Assembly (NCBI GenBank): GCA_037176905.1
Contig: JBBBWG010008069.1
Span: 1 to 24,566 of the forward strand
Reading direction: 5' to 3'
Source: Azolla pinnata
Lineage: Eukaryota > Streptophyta > Polypodiopsida > Salviniales > Salviniaceae
DNA: 24,566 nt
Positions 1-9,019 of this stretch are shown piece by piece. Under the pieces are notes generated by a model. That model saw only the letters and a list, made by a program, of their open reading frames with translations. It was not told the DNA's origin and did no database searches. How positions within the stretch are numbered: position 1 is the stretch's first letter; each line of letters opens with the position of its first letter. Both the position numbers and the translations under genes were made by a program.

Positions 1-92
1 AATCACCAGGTCGATCTTCATAGGTTGATGACATGAATTAATTCACACAAATGGATTACCTCTTCCAACCGATTAACGGCAGGATTTGGCAT
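1..92 (-). pseudogene. Decayed or partial first exon of the MSTYEE family (copy G)
   Basis: Read on the minus strand, an ATG at 34-32 opens M-S-S-T-Y-E-D-R-P-G and meets a possible donor, GTGATT. It aligns with the MSTYEE first exons of copies A and B: the preceding TTAAT and the ATGTC start are shared, but one extra Ser codon and seven extra bases lie before the donor, which would shift the splice phase from 0 to 1. A second ATG at 92-90 opens MPNPAVNRLEE and meets a donor identical to that of copy B (GAAGAG|GTAATC). The flank at 100-250 resembles the promoter side of copy A but has no TATA box. Exon 2 would lie outside the window. I infer a decayed copy, though a functional divergent one cannot be excluded. 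Confidence 0.3.
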
Positions 93-408
93 GAATTAAT
101 AATTAATTAGCTCTCCACTATCAGATGAATCGGCATGCAGATTAACGGTGCTCTCGAATTAACTACGGATTAAAATGCTCTCGATTCTTCCTCTGATTCC
201 GAGTTCGAATCTTGACAAATGGGCAGTACCTGACTGAACCTATCCAACATTGATCCCTTCTTTCTTTATGATCATACGTTACATTAGTGCAGTTTGCAGC
301 TTTTAGCAGAGCAAATTCAAAGAGGCTATCAGCTAGTATCCATCATCCTATCTACTATACTTATAAAACTATATTACCAGAATGATCTTCGCGGCTTCGA
401 AAGGGCTA

Positions 409-732
409 TAGCCCAAGATGCCACTAGTAACGCTGATCAGAGTTAGTAACGCTGATCTGATCGATCGCCGAACGTAGCGGAGATTCCGACATCGTTTCCA
501 TGGTAATGATCCTTGGAATGCTTGCTAAAATGGGGCCCGATTTCTCGGCGGCTAGCAAAATGTGGTATAGCCCAAGATGCCAGAGAGCATTGATCGGATC
601 GATCGCGGAGCGTAGCAGAGAAGCCGGCATCGTTGAATCCATACAAGTAATCACCCGACTCGCGTTAACTTAAAAATGTTTGATGATCTATCGCCGAAAA
701 CTTAGTAGAGATTTCGGCGTCAATTGCCATAG
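409..732. repeat. Three degenerate direct repeats
   Basis: A block running from TATAGCCCAAGATGCC through GATCGATCGC, then GTAGCGGAGATTCCG and a CATCGTT stretch, occurs at about 409-505. It recurs at about 572-641 and, in shorter form, at about 685-732 (ATCGCCGAAAACTTAG, AGAGATTTCGGCG). The open frames across this block are short and repeat-derived, so I call no gene. The stretch 733-1179 is AT-rich and I see nothing in it. Confidence 0.55.
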
Positions 733-1179
733 TGATGACCGATTCGCACACAATGTACTAATCGATTCAACCCCGTAGAATTCAACTTCTATGCTTGTTA
801 ATGCAAATTGTTAATCACCTCAGATTGTGGTAAGCCACTTCTTGAGCTATTGTTGTACTAATACACGACTATACATCGATACATCCACTTCATCTTGATA
901 AAAATATATACTCTATAAAATAATATAAAGCACCACAGTGCATAAATTTAGATTGACATGAAAAATTTCTCGATATTTTGCCTTGTCTTTAATATTAATA
1001 AAATGAAAACCTGTCCAAATGTACTCTCTTGCTTAAAACATGAGATTGATTAGCATCATGTGTTATCATCAATTAGAGGAGGTTTTTTATTATTATGTAT
1101 TATCAAGTACAAGATTGCATTGAGAATTTTCATATTCGAATTGAAGATAATCAGTTTATTCAATGAAAGGGTTTTGTTT

Positions 1180-2302
1180 TTCAAGATTCGAAATTTTGTT
1201 GGCAGTAAAAGGGTTTTTTTCTGGAAGGGAGGAGTTACTACTTTGATTTACAGAATGATGGTAAATTAACATTAGGAATTGAATAGGATTACAACAATGT
1301 ACGTCTCAACAAATAAGAATAGTGGCACATGATGGAGAAATTTGGCATATTGATCTGTGACTTGAAGATATTAAGTTAACTTAGAATATATGGGTTTATG
1401 CAAGGAAGTCATTAGCAAGATTGTAATGGGATCCGAGGGAGTATCACTGGAATAATGTATACACAGGTAAATGTGTGAGTTTCTTTCAATATTCTATTAA
1501 GCTAGGACGATCTATACTTAATTCAATTAATCAAAAGGATCCTGTGCTGCCTTTTCCTGTTGGATGCGACAAAGAATATGATTAGATTATTTATTCAAGT
1601 TCTGGGAAAGCTTATGGGCAAGGAAACTACTACTGTAGAAGATTATTACTTTTCAATGGTTATTAATCCACAATGTGCTTCCTATTGGTGTACAACAAGC
1701 ATTCATGGGATGTTCATCAGTTTGTCCAATGTCATTACGATTAAGAAAGGTTGAAACACTGTTTGTGGGACTGTTATGCTGCACAACATGTTTGGGATTA
1801 TATAATGTGAATATGCATTCTATTGGCTATGTATGGCTTGCACTCATGGGAACAAGCAGTTTGGACATCACGATCCAAGATAGCTTTTATGTATGAGCTT
1901 TCAGATGATTCTTATTTGATTCGTGTTTCTTCCGGTCGAATCAGCCTGCATAAACTAGAGAATCAAGATATGTATCAAGGATACAAGGCAAAAGATCTTA
2001 TTAGATGGAAGCTTTTGAGTTCTACTACAATGTGGTTTATTTGGAAAGCTAGATATATTATATATTTTGAAGGAGTCGTAGTGTTTCTAGCAAAAACCAT
2101 AGCGGCTATTTGGAACAAGCTAGTTTCGACGTTAAGAGGCCAATATGACTTAATAAAAGGATTCTTTGGTGCTATAGTTATGGAAAGGCTTATATTTCAT
2201 GAGAATTGGAACACATATGCATTCTATTCTTATATTAACAGAAGTGTAATATGGAGATACCAACCCCCTCGTTGGGTATTTTCACCGCCAATTACCTAAT
2301 TG
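1180..2302 (+). pseudogene. LINE-type retrotransposon remnant (reverse transcriptase zinc-binding region)
   Basis: The best part is an open frame at 1823-2299, preceded in shifted frames by KHCLWDCYAAQHVWDYIM at about 1750-1805. That string matches the Cys-rich, HxLW-C-A-VW style of the plant LINE reverse transcriptase zinc-binding domain (zf-RVT), which follows the polymerase domain. Downstream, TMWFIWKARYIIYFEG and KTIAAIWNKLVSTLRGQYD match the usual W-IWKAR-FEG and following helix of that region, and the frame ends in the Pro/Trp-rich YQPPRWVFSPP. Frame changes and stops near 1755 and 1810 show decay. Sequence from about 1180 to 1740 in the same direction may be earlier LINE sequence but has no motif I can name. 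The family call rests on motif memory, not on a search. Confidence 0.5.
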
Positions 2303-2477
2303 AGTGATAGGAGAATCATTATGTATGACTCGATTTGTTGTTGTAAAACGGTTATTTGTGATCAAGTTATAACTAATGAAAGGAGTTTTGTTTTTGGAAA
2401 AGAGAAAATGTACCATCTTAGTTTAAAAGCATTGTGATGTTATTTGTTTTGTTGATCCTTAATCTTCTGGTGATTTC

Positions 2478-2574
2478 TAACTCGTTCTTCTCTTCCGCTC
2501 TTGTAGATTGTGCACCGATGTTTTTCTTTTAACTCTTTCTTCTCTTCCTCTCCTGTAGATTGTGCACCGATGTT
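2478..2574. repeat. 45-bp direct repeat, two copies
   Basis: A pyrimidine-rich unit beginning TAACTC and ending GATTGTGCACCGATGTT occurs at 2478-2522 and 2530-2574 with a few mismatches. The second copy leads into the conserved 3' flank shared by the family units, so it marks the distal edge of unit A. Confidence 0.8.
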
Positions 2575-2935
2575 ATCTCCGACTGACGTAAAATCTAGAC
2601 CATATAATGGTATGGGATCATAACAATGATATTTGCTTAGAGATTGTTAGCTAGGGGGTGGTTAGTTGGCCAAAACCCCTTCTTCCTTTTCTTTTCTGAA
2701 CTTTTCTATGTTAATTCTATGAAATAACTATCAGTTAAGCTGGATTCTGTCAGTAGAAAAATCTTTCTACATCAGGATGAATGCAGGAGATTAACGTGAC
2801 ATGATGAAGTACGACAATCTAGATCAAAGGGTCAACGAATTCTTTGATCACGAAGAAGCAGAGCGCAGATGATGAGAATATGATCGATGAGCTACGAATC
2901 GAGATCCGAGGACGAGGGGCGCAAGAATGAAATCA

Positions 2936-2941
2936 TTTATT
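2936..2941 (-). promoter_or_regulatory. Poly(A) signal of copy A
   Basis: AATAAA on the minus strand, about 175 bases beyond the stop codon of copy A. The same signal sits in a conserved context (GAATAAA..ATTTCATTC) after copies B and D and in dead copy C. Confidence 0.6.
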
Positions 2942-3066
2942 CATGACTGGGATGATGTGTTTTACAAGGGGGGAGGGTGGTTGGGGATTATAAAAAGGCC
3001 ATCGGATCGGGTCAGATCGGATCGAATGGAGGAGCAGAGATTGCCGAAAGCCCCAACAATTTGGAA

Positions 3067-3097
3067 CGGATCGGATCGGATCGGATCGGATCGGATC
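3067..3097. repeat. (CGGAT)n pentamer array in the copy A 3' region
   Basis: Six tandem CGGAT pentamers lie between the stop codon and the poly(A) signal of copy A. A looser set of GATCGG words lies at 2998-3028. Matching but shorter arrays occupy the same position in copies B and C. Confidence 0.9.
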
Positions 3098-3116
3098 ATA
3101 TCATCCATTTGAATAT

Positions 3117-3752
3117 TCACTGGCTTTCTGTTTGCTCGACGTACGTAGTTTCGGAGACGTACGTAGTAGTTTCCTCGACATACGTAGTAGTTTCCGCGGC
3201 ATACGTAGTAGTTTCCTCGACAGAAGCTTGCTCCTCTTCCTCTTGCACCACCTCCACCTCTTGATCAGTCTCCTCGACAACCTCAGTCGACTCGGTCACA
3301 GCCACAGTCGCTGACACTTGCACTGCCACTGTCACAGTTTCCGATTCGGTGGCCACCACTTGATCCTCCTGCACACGCGCATGAGAGCACGATCAATCCA
3401 CAGCGGAAGATTGATCCGATCGACTATACGGAAGATCTCATGCATGGGTGTAGCAGATTGTTCTCGGAAGCACGCGATTTGTTTTATACAACGATCACAC
3501 ATGGTTGGAGATGTCGGTTGCAACGTTGAAAATGAGACCAGATTGATCTTGTAATTTGTTTACCGCCTAACTATTCCTCGTAACTTTATTTATCCGCTCA
3601 ACTCAATCATGATCGCTTACATTATTATTAATCTAAATTATGGCAATCTAATTCGCATGATTACGGTCGATGAGGATCATCGAAGATTCGCGGCACAGCA
3701 TGGAATCAGGATGAATGATACAAAACCCGGTTACCTCTTCGTAAGTCGACAT
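3117..3752 (-). CDS. Small acidic two-exon protein, copy A (MSTYEE / EETTTYV family, unknown function)
   Basis: I do not recognise this family. The model is exon 1 at 3752-3735 (MSTYEE), intron 3734-3369 (366 bases, GTAACC..GTGTGCAG, phase 0), and exon 2 at 3368-3117, giving 89 residues. Exon 2 starts EDQVVATESE, continues with alternating Val/Thr (TVTVAVQVSATVAV), then a Glu/Val-rich stretch (VVQEEEEQ). It ends with about four heptads of the type EETTTYV and the tail EQTESQ. There is no signal peptide or membrane segment, so a cytosolic or nuclear location is inferred. The alternating beta-branched residues suggest strand-forming tendency. A palindromic TATA box lies about 140 bases upstream of the ATG and AATAAA lies about 175 bases after the stop. 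Conservation of exon 1, both splice sites and the exon 2 frame across copies is the main support. No transcript evidence is available here. Confidence 0.65.
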
Positions 3753-3891
3753 GATTAGCGCGGCGCAGCTGGAGTTTGATCACGGCAAGGGATCGCTAAT
3801 CGAACGAGATTGCGGACAGGATAATTATGGATGAGATCAGCTGCTTCGATCGACTAGACAAGGAGATGATCGAAGGTGCTCTCGCTCCTTG

Positions 3892-3907
3892 CTCTATATA
3901 TATAGAG
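3892..3907 (-). promoter_or_regulatory. TATA box of copy A
   Basis: CTCTATATATATAGAG is a perfect palindrome about 140 bases upstream of the copy A start codon, followed in the gene direction by GCAAGGAGCGAGAGC. The same element with the same spacing precedes copies B and C. Confidence 0.6.
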
Positions 3908-3965
3908 ATTCGGAGGAGGACTCTTTGGATCGGAGTTCGAATCTGGCCTCGATGCAGTGAACCCA

Positions 3966-3967
<2 letters not shown>

Positions 3968-3999
<32 letters not shown>
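3968..3999. repeat. (AT)n microsatellite
   Basis: About sixteen AT dinucleotides upstream of copy A's promoter. Simple repeat with no other signal. Confidence 0.95.
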
Positions 4000-4002
<3 letters not shown>

Positions 4003-4199
4003 CATCGATCTTGTTACGGTGATCGCTGGCCGGATTAATTATAATAATCGTCCCCGATAACCTTTGTGCAGATTTCCTGGATGTATCAACACTATTATAT
4101 TTGTAGTCTCATGTGATTGTAGTACTCATTTCAAGGTTCTATGATTCAACTCGACCCGATCCTATGCTCCATTGAAACAGATCTTCTCCACTTGCGAGA

Positions 4200-4600
4200 T
4201 TAGTCTCTCCCACGAGCTCTTACTCGACTGGCCCTAAACCCGTGTTGAGCGTGTATGAGTTTGATACCGAAAAAAAGTAGTGCAATTTGCCTATGTCTTT
4301 GATCTTGAGCAGACTTGTCGTTGTATCGTGGCCAAAGTTTTCGCCACACCGATGTCATCCACATGCACAATTGACGAAGAATGCGCACTTTGAAACATCG
4401 TTCCGAGCGCAGCAAAGAGTTGTCCAACAGGAACATCTTTGATTAAAGCCATTGTAACGGTCGTAAAGATACTACGTAAATCTTCAAATGCCACACACTC
4501 TTGGAGCTCAATGCCTATCAAAGCAATGGAAATTTCGCTTCGATTCTCTTCAATGGACACGTTACGCATAACGATAGTGCAGATTGTTGTCATCTTTGCT
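4200..4600 (-). pseudogene. Ty1/copia reverse transcriptase remnant
   Basis: On the minus strand, SSIVHVDDIGVA resembles the catalytic (Y/V)xVDD loop of copia reverse transcriptase. In a shifted frame it is followed by LLKIKDIGKLHYFF and GIKLIHAQHGF, which match the (K/T)DLGKLHYFLGIE block that follows the loop in copia elements. The upstream part (RNVSIEENRSEISIAL and onward) stays open but I cannot match it to reverse transcriptase, so the fragment may be chimeric. Frame breaks separate the motifs. The fragment abuts the upstream flank of gene A. Confidence 0.55.
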
Positions 4601-4870
4601 CACCATATTGGCTTTTGCGAGGTGCTGACGAAGAGCGTCGGATTGTGCCTGAATTTGCCTTGATCATGAGCTATGCCCAATGGAGTTGGGTGTTAAACAT
4701 ATGGAAGCAGAATGATCTAAACACAATATGCTTCTAAACCTAATCCCAATAACATCTGATCATTGGATATAATACTAACTACTTTTCATTGCCCTTCCCC
4801 CCGGTAGAATTTGGTCAATCACTTGGAACAGGTAGATCGAGGAGATAATTTACAAAAGCTCTTGCTTCAA
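4395..4870. repeat. Segment duplicated at 10575-11035
   Basis: This segment and 10575-11035 share long near-identical runs, for example TTTCGCTTCGATTCTCTTCA and TTTGGTCAATCACTTGGAAC, with small indels. It is the outer part of a larger duplication that carries gene copies B and C. On the plus strand both copies contain FTKALASSM near the right end, which resembles the end of a copia RNase H domain, but this is weak. Confidence 0.75.
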
Positions 4871-5252
4871 GTATGTGCACCTCTGTTATCTCCGACCATA
4901 TAATGGTATAAGATCATAAGTTACAATGATATTGACTTAGAGATTGTTTGCTAGGGCGTGGTTAGCTGGCCAAACCCCCTTCTTTCCTTTTCTTTCCTGA
5001 ACTTTTCTATGTTAATCCTATGAAACAACTATTAGTTAAGCTCTATCAATCTGGATTCCATCTTTGGGTAGAAATCTTTCTGCATAAGAGTGAATGTCGG
5101 AGATTACTGTGAGACGATGAAATACGACAATCTAGATCGAAAGATCTACGCATTCTTTGGTCGCCAAGCAGAGCGCCGCAGTTGATCATGGGAACATGAG
5201 ACGATGAGGTACGAATCGAGATCTGACGATGAGGGACGAAAGAATGAAATCA

Positions 5253-5258
5253 TTTATT
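5253..5258 (-). promoter_or_regulatory. Poly(A) signal of copy B
   Basis: AATAAA on the minus strand, about 155 bases after the copy B stop codon, in the same conserved context as in copies A and D. Confidence 0.6.
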
Positions 5259-5306
5259 CATTATTGGGATGATGTTTACAAAGGGGGGTTTGGGCTAAAA
5301 AGCCAT

Positions 5307-5331
5307 CGGATCGGATCGGATCGGATCGAAT
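5307..5331. repeat. (CGGAT)n pentamer array in the copy B 3' region
   Basis: Four perfect CGGAT pentamers followed by degenerate CGAAT words, between the stop codon and AATAAA of copy B. Confidence 0.85.
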
Positions 5332-5411
5332 CGAACGGAGGCGGAGCGATTACCAGAAGCCCCAACGATTTAGATGGGATCGGATCGGAGCATAAGATTC
5401 AATTTCAAAAT

Positions 5412-5991
5412 TCACTGGCTTTCTGTCTGCTCGACATACGTGGTTTCCTCGACATATGTAGTAGTTTGCTCGACATACGTAGTAGTTTCCTCCGCATACG
5501 TAGTAGTTTCCTCCTCTTGCTCTTGGACCACCTCCTCCTCTTGCGCAGTCTCCTCGACAACCTCGCTAGACTCGGTCACAACCACGGTCGCTGACACTTG
5601 CACTGCTACTGTCACAGTTTCCGATTCGGTAGCCACCACCTGATCCTCCTGCACACACATGAGCACGATCGATCTGCAGTACATGATCCGATCTACTACA
5701 CGGAAGATGATCTCATGCATGGGGTGTAGATTTTGTTTTTGGATCATTGTATCGATCTTCCTGGGGAACAATTTGTTACTGCCTGACTATTTCTCATAAC
5801 TTCATTTATCCATTTCCTTAATACGATTGCTTACATTGTTGCTATTATCATTGTTGTTGTTGTTGTTGTTAAAGATTCTAATGGCCATCTAATTTGTGTA
5901 ATGATGGCCGATGAGGATCATCGAAGATTTGCAGCACAGCATGGATTAGGACGAATGATACAAAACCGATTACCTCTTCGTAGGTCGACAT
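5412..5991 (-). CDS. Small acidic two-exon protein, copy B (MSTYEE / EETTTYV family, unknown function)
   Basis: The model is exon 1 at 5991-5974 (MSTYEE), intron 5973-5649 (325 bases, GTAATC..TGTGTGCAG, phase 0), and exon 2 at 5648-5412, giving 84 residues. Exon 2 opens EDQVVATESE like copy A, keeps TVTVAVQVSATVVV, and has a Glu/Gln-rich middle (QEEEVVQEQEEE). The C-terminal heptads read EETTTYA, EETTTYV, EQTTTYV and a shortened EETTYV, then EQTESQ. It is five residues shorter than copy A, mainly around the start of the heptads. Differences from A are mostly conservative and keep the frame, which suggests selection. In this copy the last part of the intron is open in frame (MHEIIFRVVDRIM..CVQ), so a longer product from intron retention is possible. 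Copy A closes that frame, so I prefer the spliced form. TATA and AATAAA are present. Function unknown. Confidence 0.65.
5851..5870. repeat. (TTG)n microsatellite upstream of exon 2 in copy B
   Basis: About seven TTG triplets within the intron of copy B. Copy C has a shorter ATTATTATTGTTGTT run at the matching place. Confidence 0.9.
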
Positions 5992-6118
5992 GATTAACGT
6001 TGCGCGACTAGAGTCCGACTCCGGCAGGGATATCGCTAATTAAACGAGATTAAGGATAGTGTAATTATGGATCAGATCAACTAGAGAGGGAGATGATGGA
6101 AGGTGCTCTTGCTCCTTG

Positions 6119-6134
6119 CTCTATATATATAGAT
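6119..6134 (-). promoter_or_regulatory. TATA box of copy B
   Basis: The + strand reads CTCTATATATATAGAT here, about 130-140 bases upstream of the copy B start codon. It has the same context and spacing as in copy A. Confidence 0.6.
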
Positions 6135-6706
6135 TAAGAGGAGGACTTCTTCGATCTCATGTGATGTACTCATTCAAGGTTCTGTGATCGAACTTGACCC
6201 AGTCATTTACACATGTTCTCTCTTTTTGTGACATCGTCGAAGCTGCCCACTTGCGCGTTTTGCAATACAAAATTTTCGTGGGAAACCATGTCGATCCAGC
6301 CAGCGTTGCATTGCTATAAAATGTGAGAAAAACAGATCACACTTAATCAAACACGTCGAATCCCATGTTCTCATCACTCGCTTCTTTAATTGGTTTTTTT
6401 TTTTTTTTGAGAAACAAAATGTGAAAGCATGATATTAGCATAAAAAATGTCCACAAGTGTTCATCCATATGGAGACAAAAAGTTTCGCAGCCTAGTTTAG
6501 AGCATACAAACATAATGAAGATGCCATGATATGCGTTTTAGGTATAGCACAATATAACAATTTTGGCATACACAAAAAAGCATGAGATTCTTGTGGTCCG
6601 ACGACTAAAAAAGATAAGGAAACCAACCTTCTCTTCAATAGCTGGAGGAGCACATGCACCGAGCAGTTGGGCCTTTTAATATGCTATTGTCGCACATATA
6701 GATCAC

Positions 6707-6781
6707 GTTTACCCTAAACCAGTAATCTGAGGACCGGGTAAACGTAGTCGTTTAAGGAAAACCCAATCATTTAGGGTAAAC
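6707..6781. repeat. Short foldback (inverted repeat) next to the CACTA end
   Basis: GTTTACCCTAAA at 6707-6718 is the exact reverse complement of TTTAGGGTAAAC at 6770-6781, with a 51-base spacer holding another GGTAAAC. The same structure with one mismatch precedes the second CACTA copy at about 12890-12966, so it was duplicated with it. Confidence 0.75.
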
Positions 6782-7089
6782 TCACACTACAAGGTATTGG
6801 TATTTTTTTTTTTCAAATTTGCGTCAATTTTGCCACGACTAATACCATTTGTTTGACGGCACGATTGTTGACGTTTCGTTTATTGTAAGTAAATACTTCA
6901 ATTTTGCTTTTTTATATTTATTATACATTTGTTGCACCATTATGTCATAGGCAAGTTTAGACCCGTGACCTCATTTGACACAATCAAGTGATCTATTTAA
7001 TCGATCAAACATATAATTATATAATATATATTATTATAGCAGATATGTCTATATTATGATCGAAAATATTTTATATCCGTGTATGTCTC

Positions 7090-7760
7090 CATATACATAT
7101 CAATATGCTCGTATACATCTACATCTATATATACATGTGAATATAAATGAATACACACATATTTATGTGTATATGTACGCATGTATGCATATACATGTGA
7201 ATATGCACTGGACATGTACATATATAGGTGAATATACATGTATGCATGTGATTATTCATGTATAGATAGATATATAGGGGAATATTTACATATCGATGCA
7301 TATACACATGTATATGCTTGTATATTTAGATGAATATGCAAGAATGTATGCATATACATGTGATCACATGCTAATATAGGCTAACGCGCGCAACTACTAT
7401 GCATCAAATATATATTATACATCTACATATACATGTGAATGTACATGCACACATACATATTTATGTGTATATGTATGTATATATGCATATAAAGGTGAAT
7501 ATGTGTAAGAATTATACATATACACATGAATATGCATGTATGCATGCATATACAGTTGAATATGCATGTAGCTATCCTTGTACAGGCGAATATACATATG
7601 TGTATGCATGCATATATAGGTGCATATGCATTTATATATGTATATACATGCAAATATAGATGTATGTATGTGTTTACAGATGATACACATCTATCTATCC
7701 ATATATAGGTGAATATGTATGTATATATTCATGAATATGCAGGTATGGTTGCTTGTAAAA
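7090..7760. repeat. Degenerate TATACATG/GTGAATATG repeat tract
   Basis: This AT-rich tract is made of words such as ATATACATGTGAATAT, CATGTATGCATATA and ATATAGGTGAATAT repeated imperfectly for about 650 bases. It creates artificial open frames rich in Tyr, Met, His and Ile on both strands. A shorter version occurs in the second CACTA copy at about 13310-13560. Confidence 0.75.
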
Positions 7761-8280
7761 TAAATATCTTTATATATATGCATATCCAAATGAATGAATA
7801 TGTAAAGAGGAGACAAATAAGTAAAAAGTGAAAATATCTTACATAAATAATTTCTCTAACGAAGAAATTTTTGAAGATATATATGTTCTGACATTGAGAA
7901 TAAAAAGAAATAAAATCAACATATCATATTTAAATGATTTTAAAATTTCTTTTAAGTTTTTTTATAAATTATATCTTAAATATTTTTTTCTGCACGTTTA
8001 CTGCAACATAGTCAGGCCATTTGTCATACTAATAGACACGAGTGTAACAACAAATTGAGAAACAATATTTGTAGTAACGCCGCGTCTAAACTTGTATTTG
8101 ATTGTGTCTATAGTTGCAGTTACAGTTGAAGTAAAGGTTGCGTCTGTAGGTGCAGTTATCGGTGTAGTAAAGGTCACGTGTACAGGTAAAGTTATAGTTA
8201 AAGTAACAGTCGAGTCTATAGGTGCAAGAATAGTCACGATTATAGTTGCAAATGAGGTTGCATCTACAGGTGTAGTGTAG

Positions 8281-8400
8281 GTCGCGTCTGCAAGTGAAGT
8301 TATAGTTGTAATAACAGTCGCGTCTTAAGTTAAAGTAAAGGTCGCGTCTGCAGGTGAAGTTATAGTTGTAATAACAGTCGTGTCTTAAGTTAAAGTAAAG
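8281..8400. repeat. 60-bp tandem duplication within the CACTA subterminal repeats
   Basis: Bases 8281-8340 and 8341-8400 are the same 60-bp unit with two mismatches. The unit is itself built of GTCGCGTCT..AAGTTATAGTTGTA words that continue in more degenerate form on both sides (8090-8510). Confidence 0.9.
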
Positions 8401-9019
8401 GTCGGGTCTACAGTTGCAGTAAAGATCACGTCTACAGTTAATACAGTAAAGATCGCGTCTATAATTATAGTAAAGGTCATGTCTACAATTATAACTTTGA
8501 TGCGATCGTAGACACGACTTTAGAAAAAACAAAGGGATACATCTCGTGGTAATGATGTGCCAAATAGGGCAATACCTTTTAGTGGTATGAACTAGTATTT
8601 TTTTTAATAAAAAATAAAAAACCAAAGAACTTTTTCGTCAAGTTTAAAATATATATGAATATTTTTTACAAAAAATTAAAATGAAAAACAAACAATCATG
8701 ATTTTGTAACTTTGTGACACCTTAATAGTCGTATTAACCTTTTACATGAAAATCAACTGATTGGTCATGGGGAGATAAACGTAACGTTTCCAAGGAAGAG
8801 GTCTTTTTATTTATATATGTCTAGAGATAACACCTTATTCACATGTACCAACTAAGTGCCCATAGTCTAGGCGGCCAAATTTGCTTATATATAAATGATA
8901 ACAATCACCTTATTATAATCCCCTTAAGATATTACGATTGTTTATTCATCTTGATTTTATCTAATGAAAGTACATTATTTATTTGTGAACTGTTTTCTAA
9001 AACATACAAACCCTCGCGA

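Larger units (their letters stand above)
6785..8584 (+). mobile_element. Non-autonomous CACTA-like (En/Spm) DNA transposon, about 1.8 kb
   Basis: The left end reads CACTACAAGGTATTGGTA. The right end read inward reads CACTAAAAGGTATTGCCC, an inverted match at 16 of 18 positions with the CACTA start typical of the superfamily. The right third (8090-8510) holds many short repeats built on GTCGCGTCT and AAGTTATAGTTGTA, like the subterminal repeats bound by CACTA transposases. The interior is AT-rich with no transposase-like frame. The flanking triplets (TCA left, GTA right) do not match, so no clean 3-bp target duplication remains. Direction is arbitrary. Confidence 0.55.

Noticed and set aside
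424..654. Two overlapping minus-strand open frames with internal repeats
   Set aside because: They lie across degenerate direct repeats and repeat in protein only because the DNA does.
3117..3374. Plus-strand open frames opposite exon 2 of copies A, B and D (Ser/Leu/Val-rich)
   Set aside because: They are antisense shadows of exon 2; they have no conserved starts, and splice sites and poly(A) signals are on the minus strand.
3924..3940. B-box-like GAGTTCGAATCTGG upstream of copy A
   Set aside because: No A box at the right distance; the word belongs to the shared promoter flank (also near 200) and does not look like a tRNA or SINE.
5412..5771. A single-exon 119-residue reading of copy B beginning within the intron
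   Set aside because: The extension is closed by a stop in copy A, while exon 1, donor and acceptor are conserved across copies. Splicing explains the data better.
7054..7708. Many overlapping open frames rich in Tyr, Met, His and Ile on both strands
   Set aside because: They come from the degenerate TATACATG repeat tract; both strands give equal quality frames, as expected for low-complexity DNA.
8086..8625. A 179-codon minus-strand open frame with RRDLYxNxNFTC-type repeats
   Set aside because: It is produced by short DNA repeats in multiples of three inside the CACTA-like subterminal region. Cys/Tyr/Arg/Asn composition follows the repeat, and there is no independent coding evidence.
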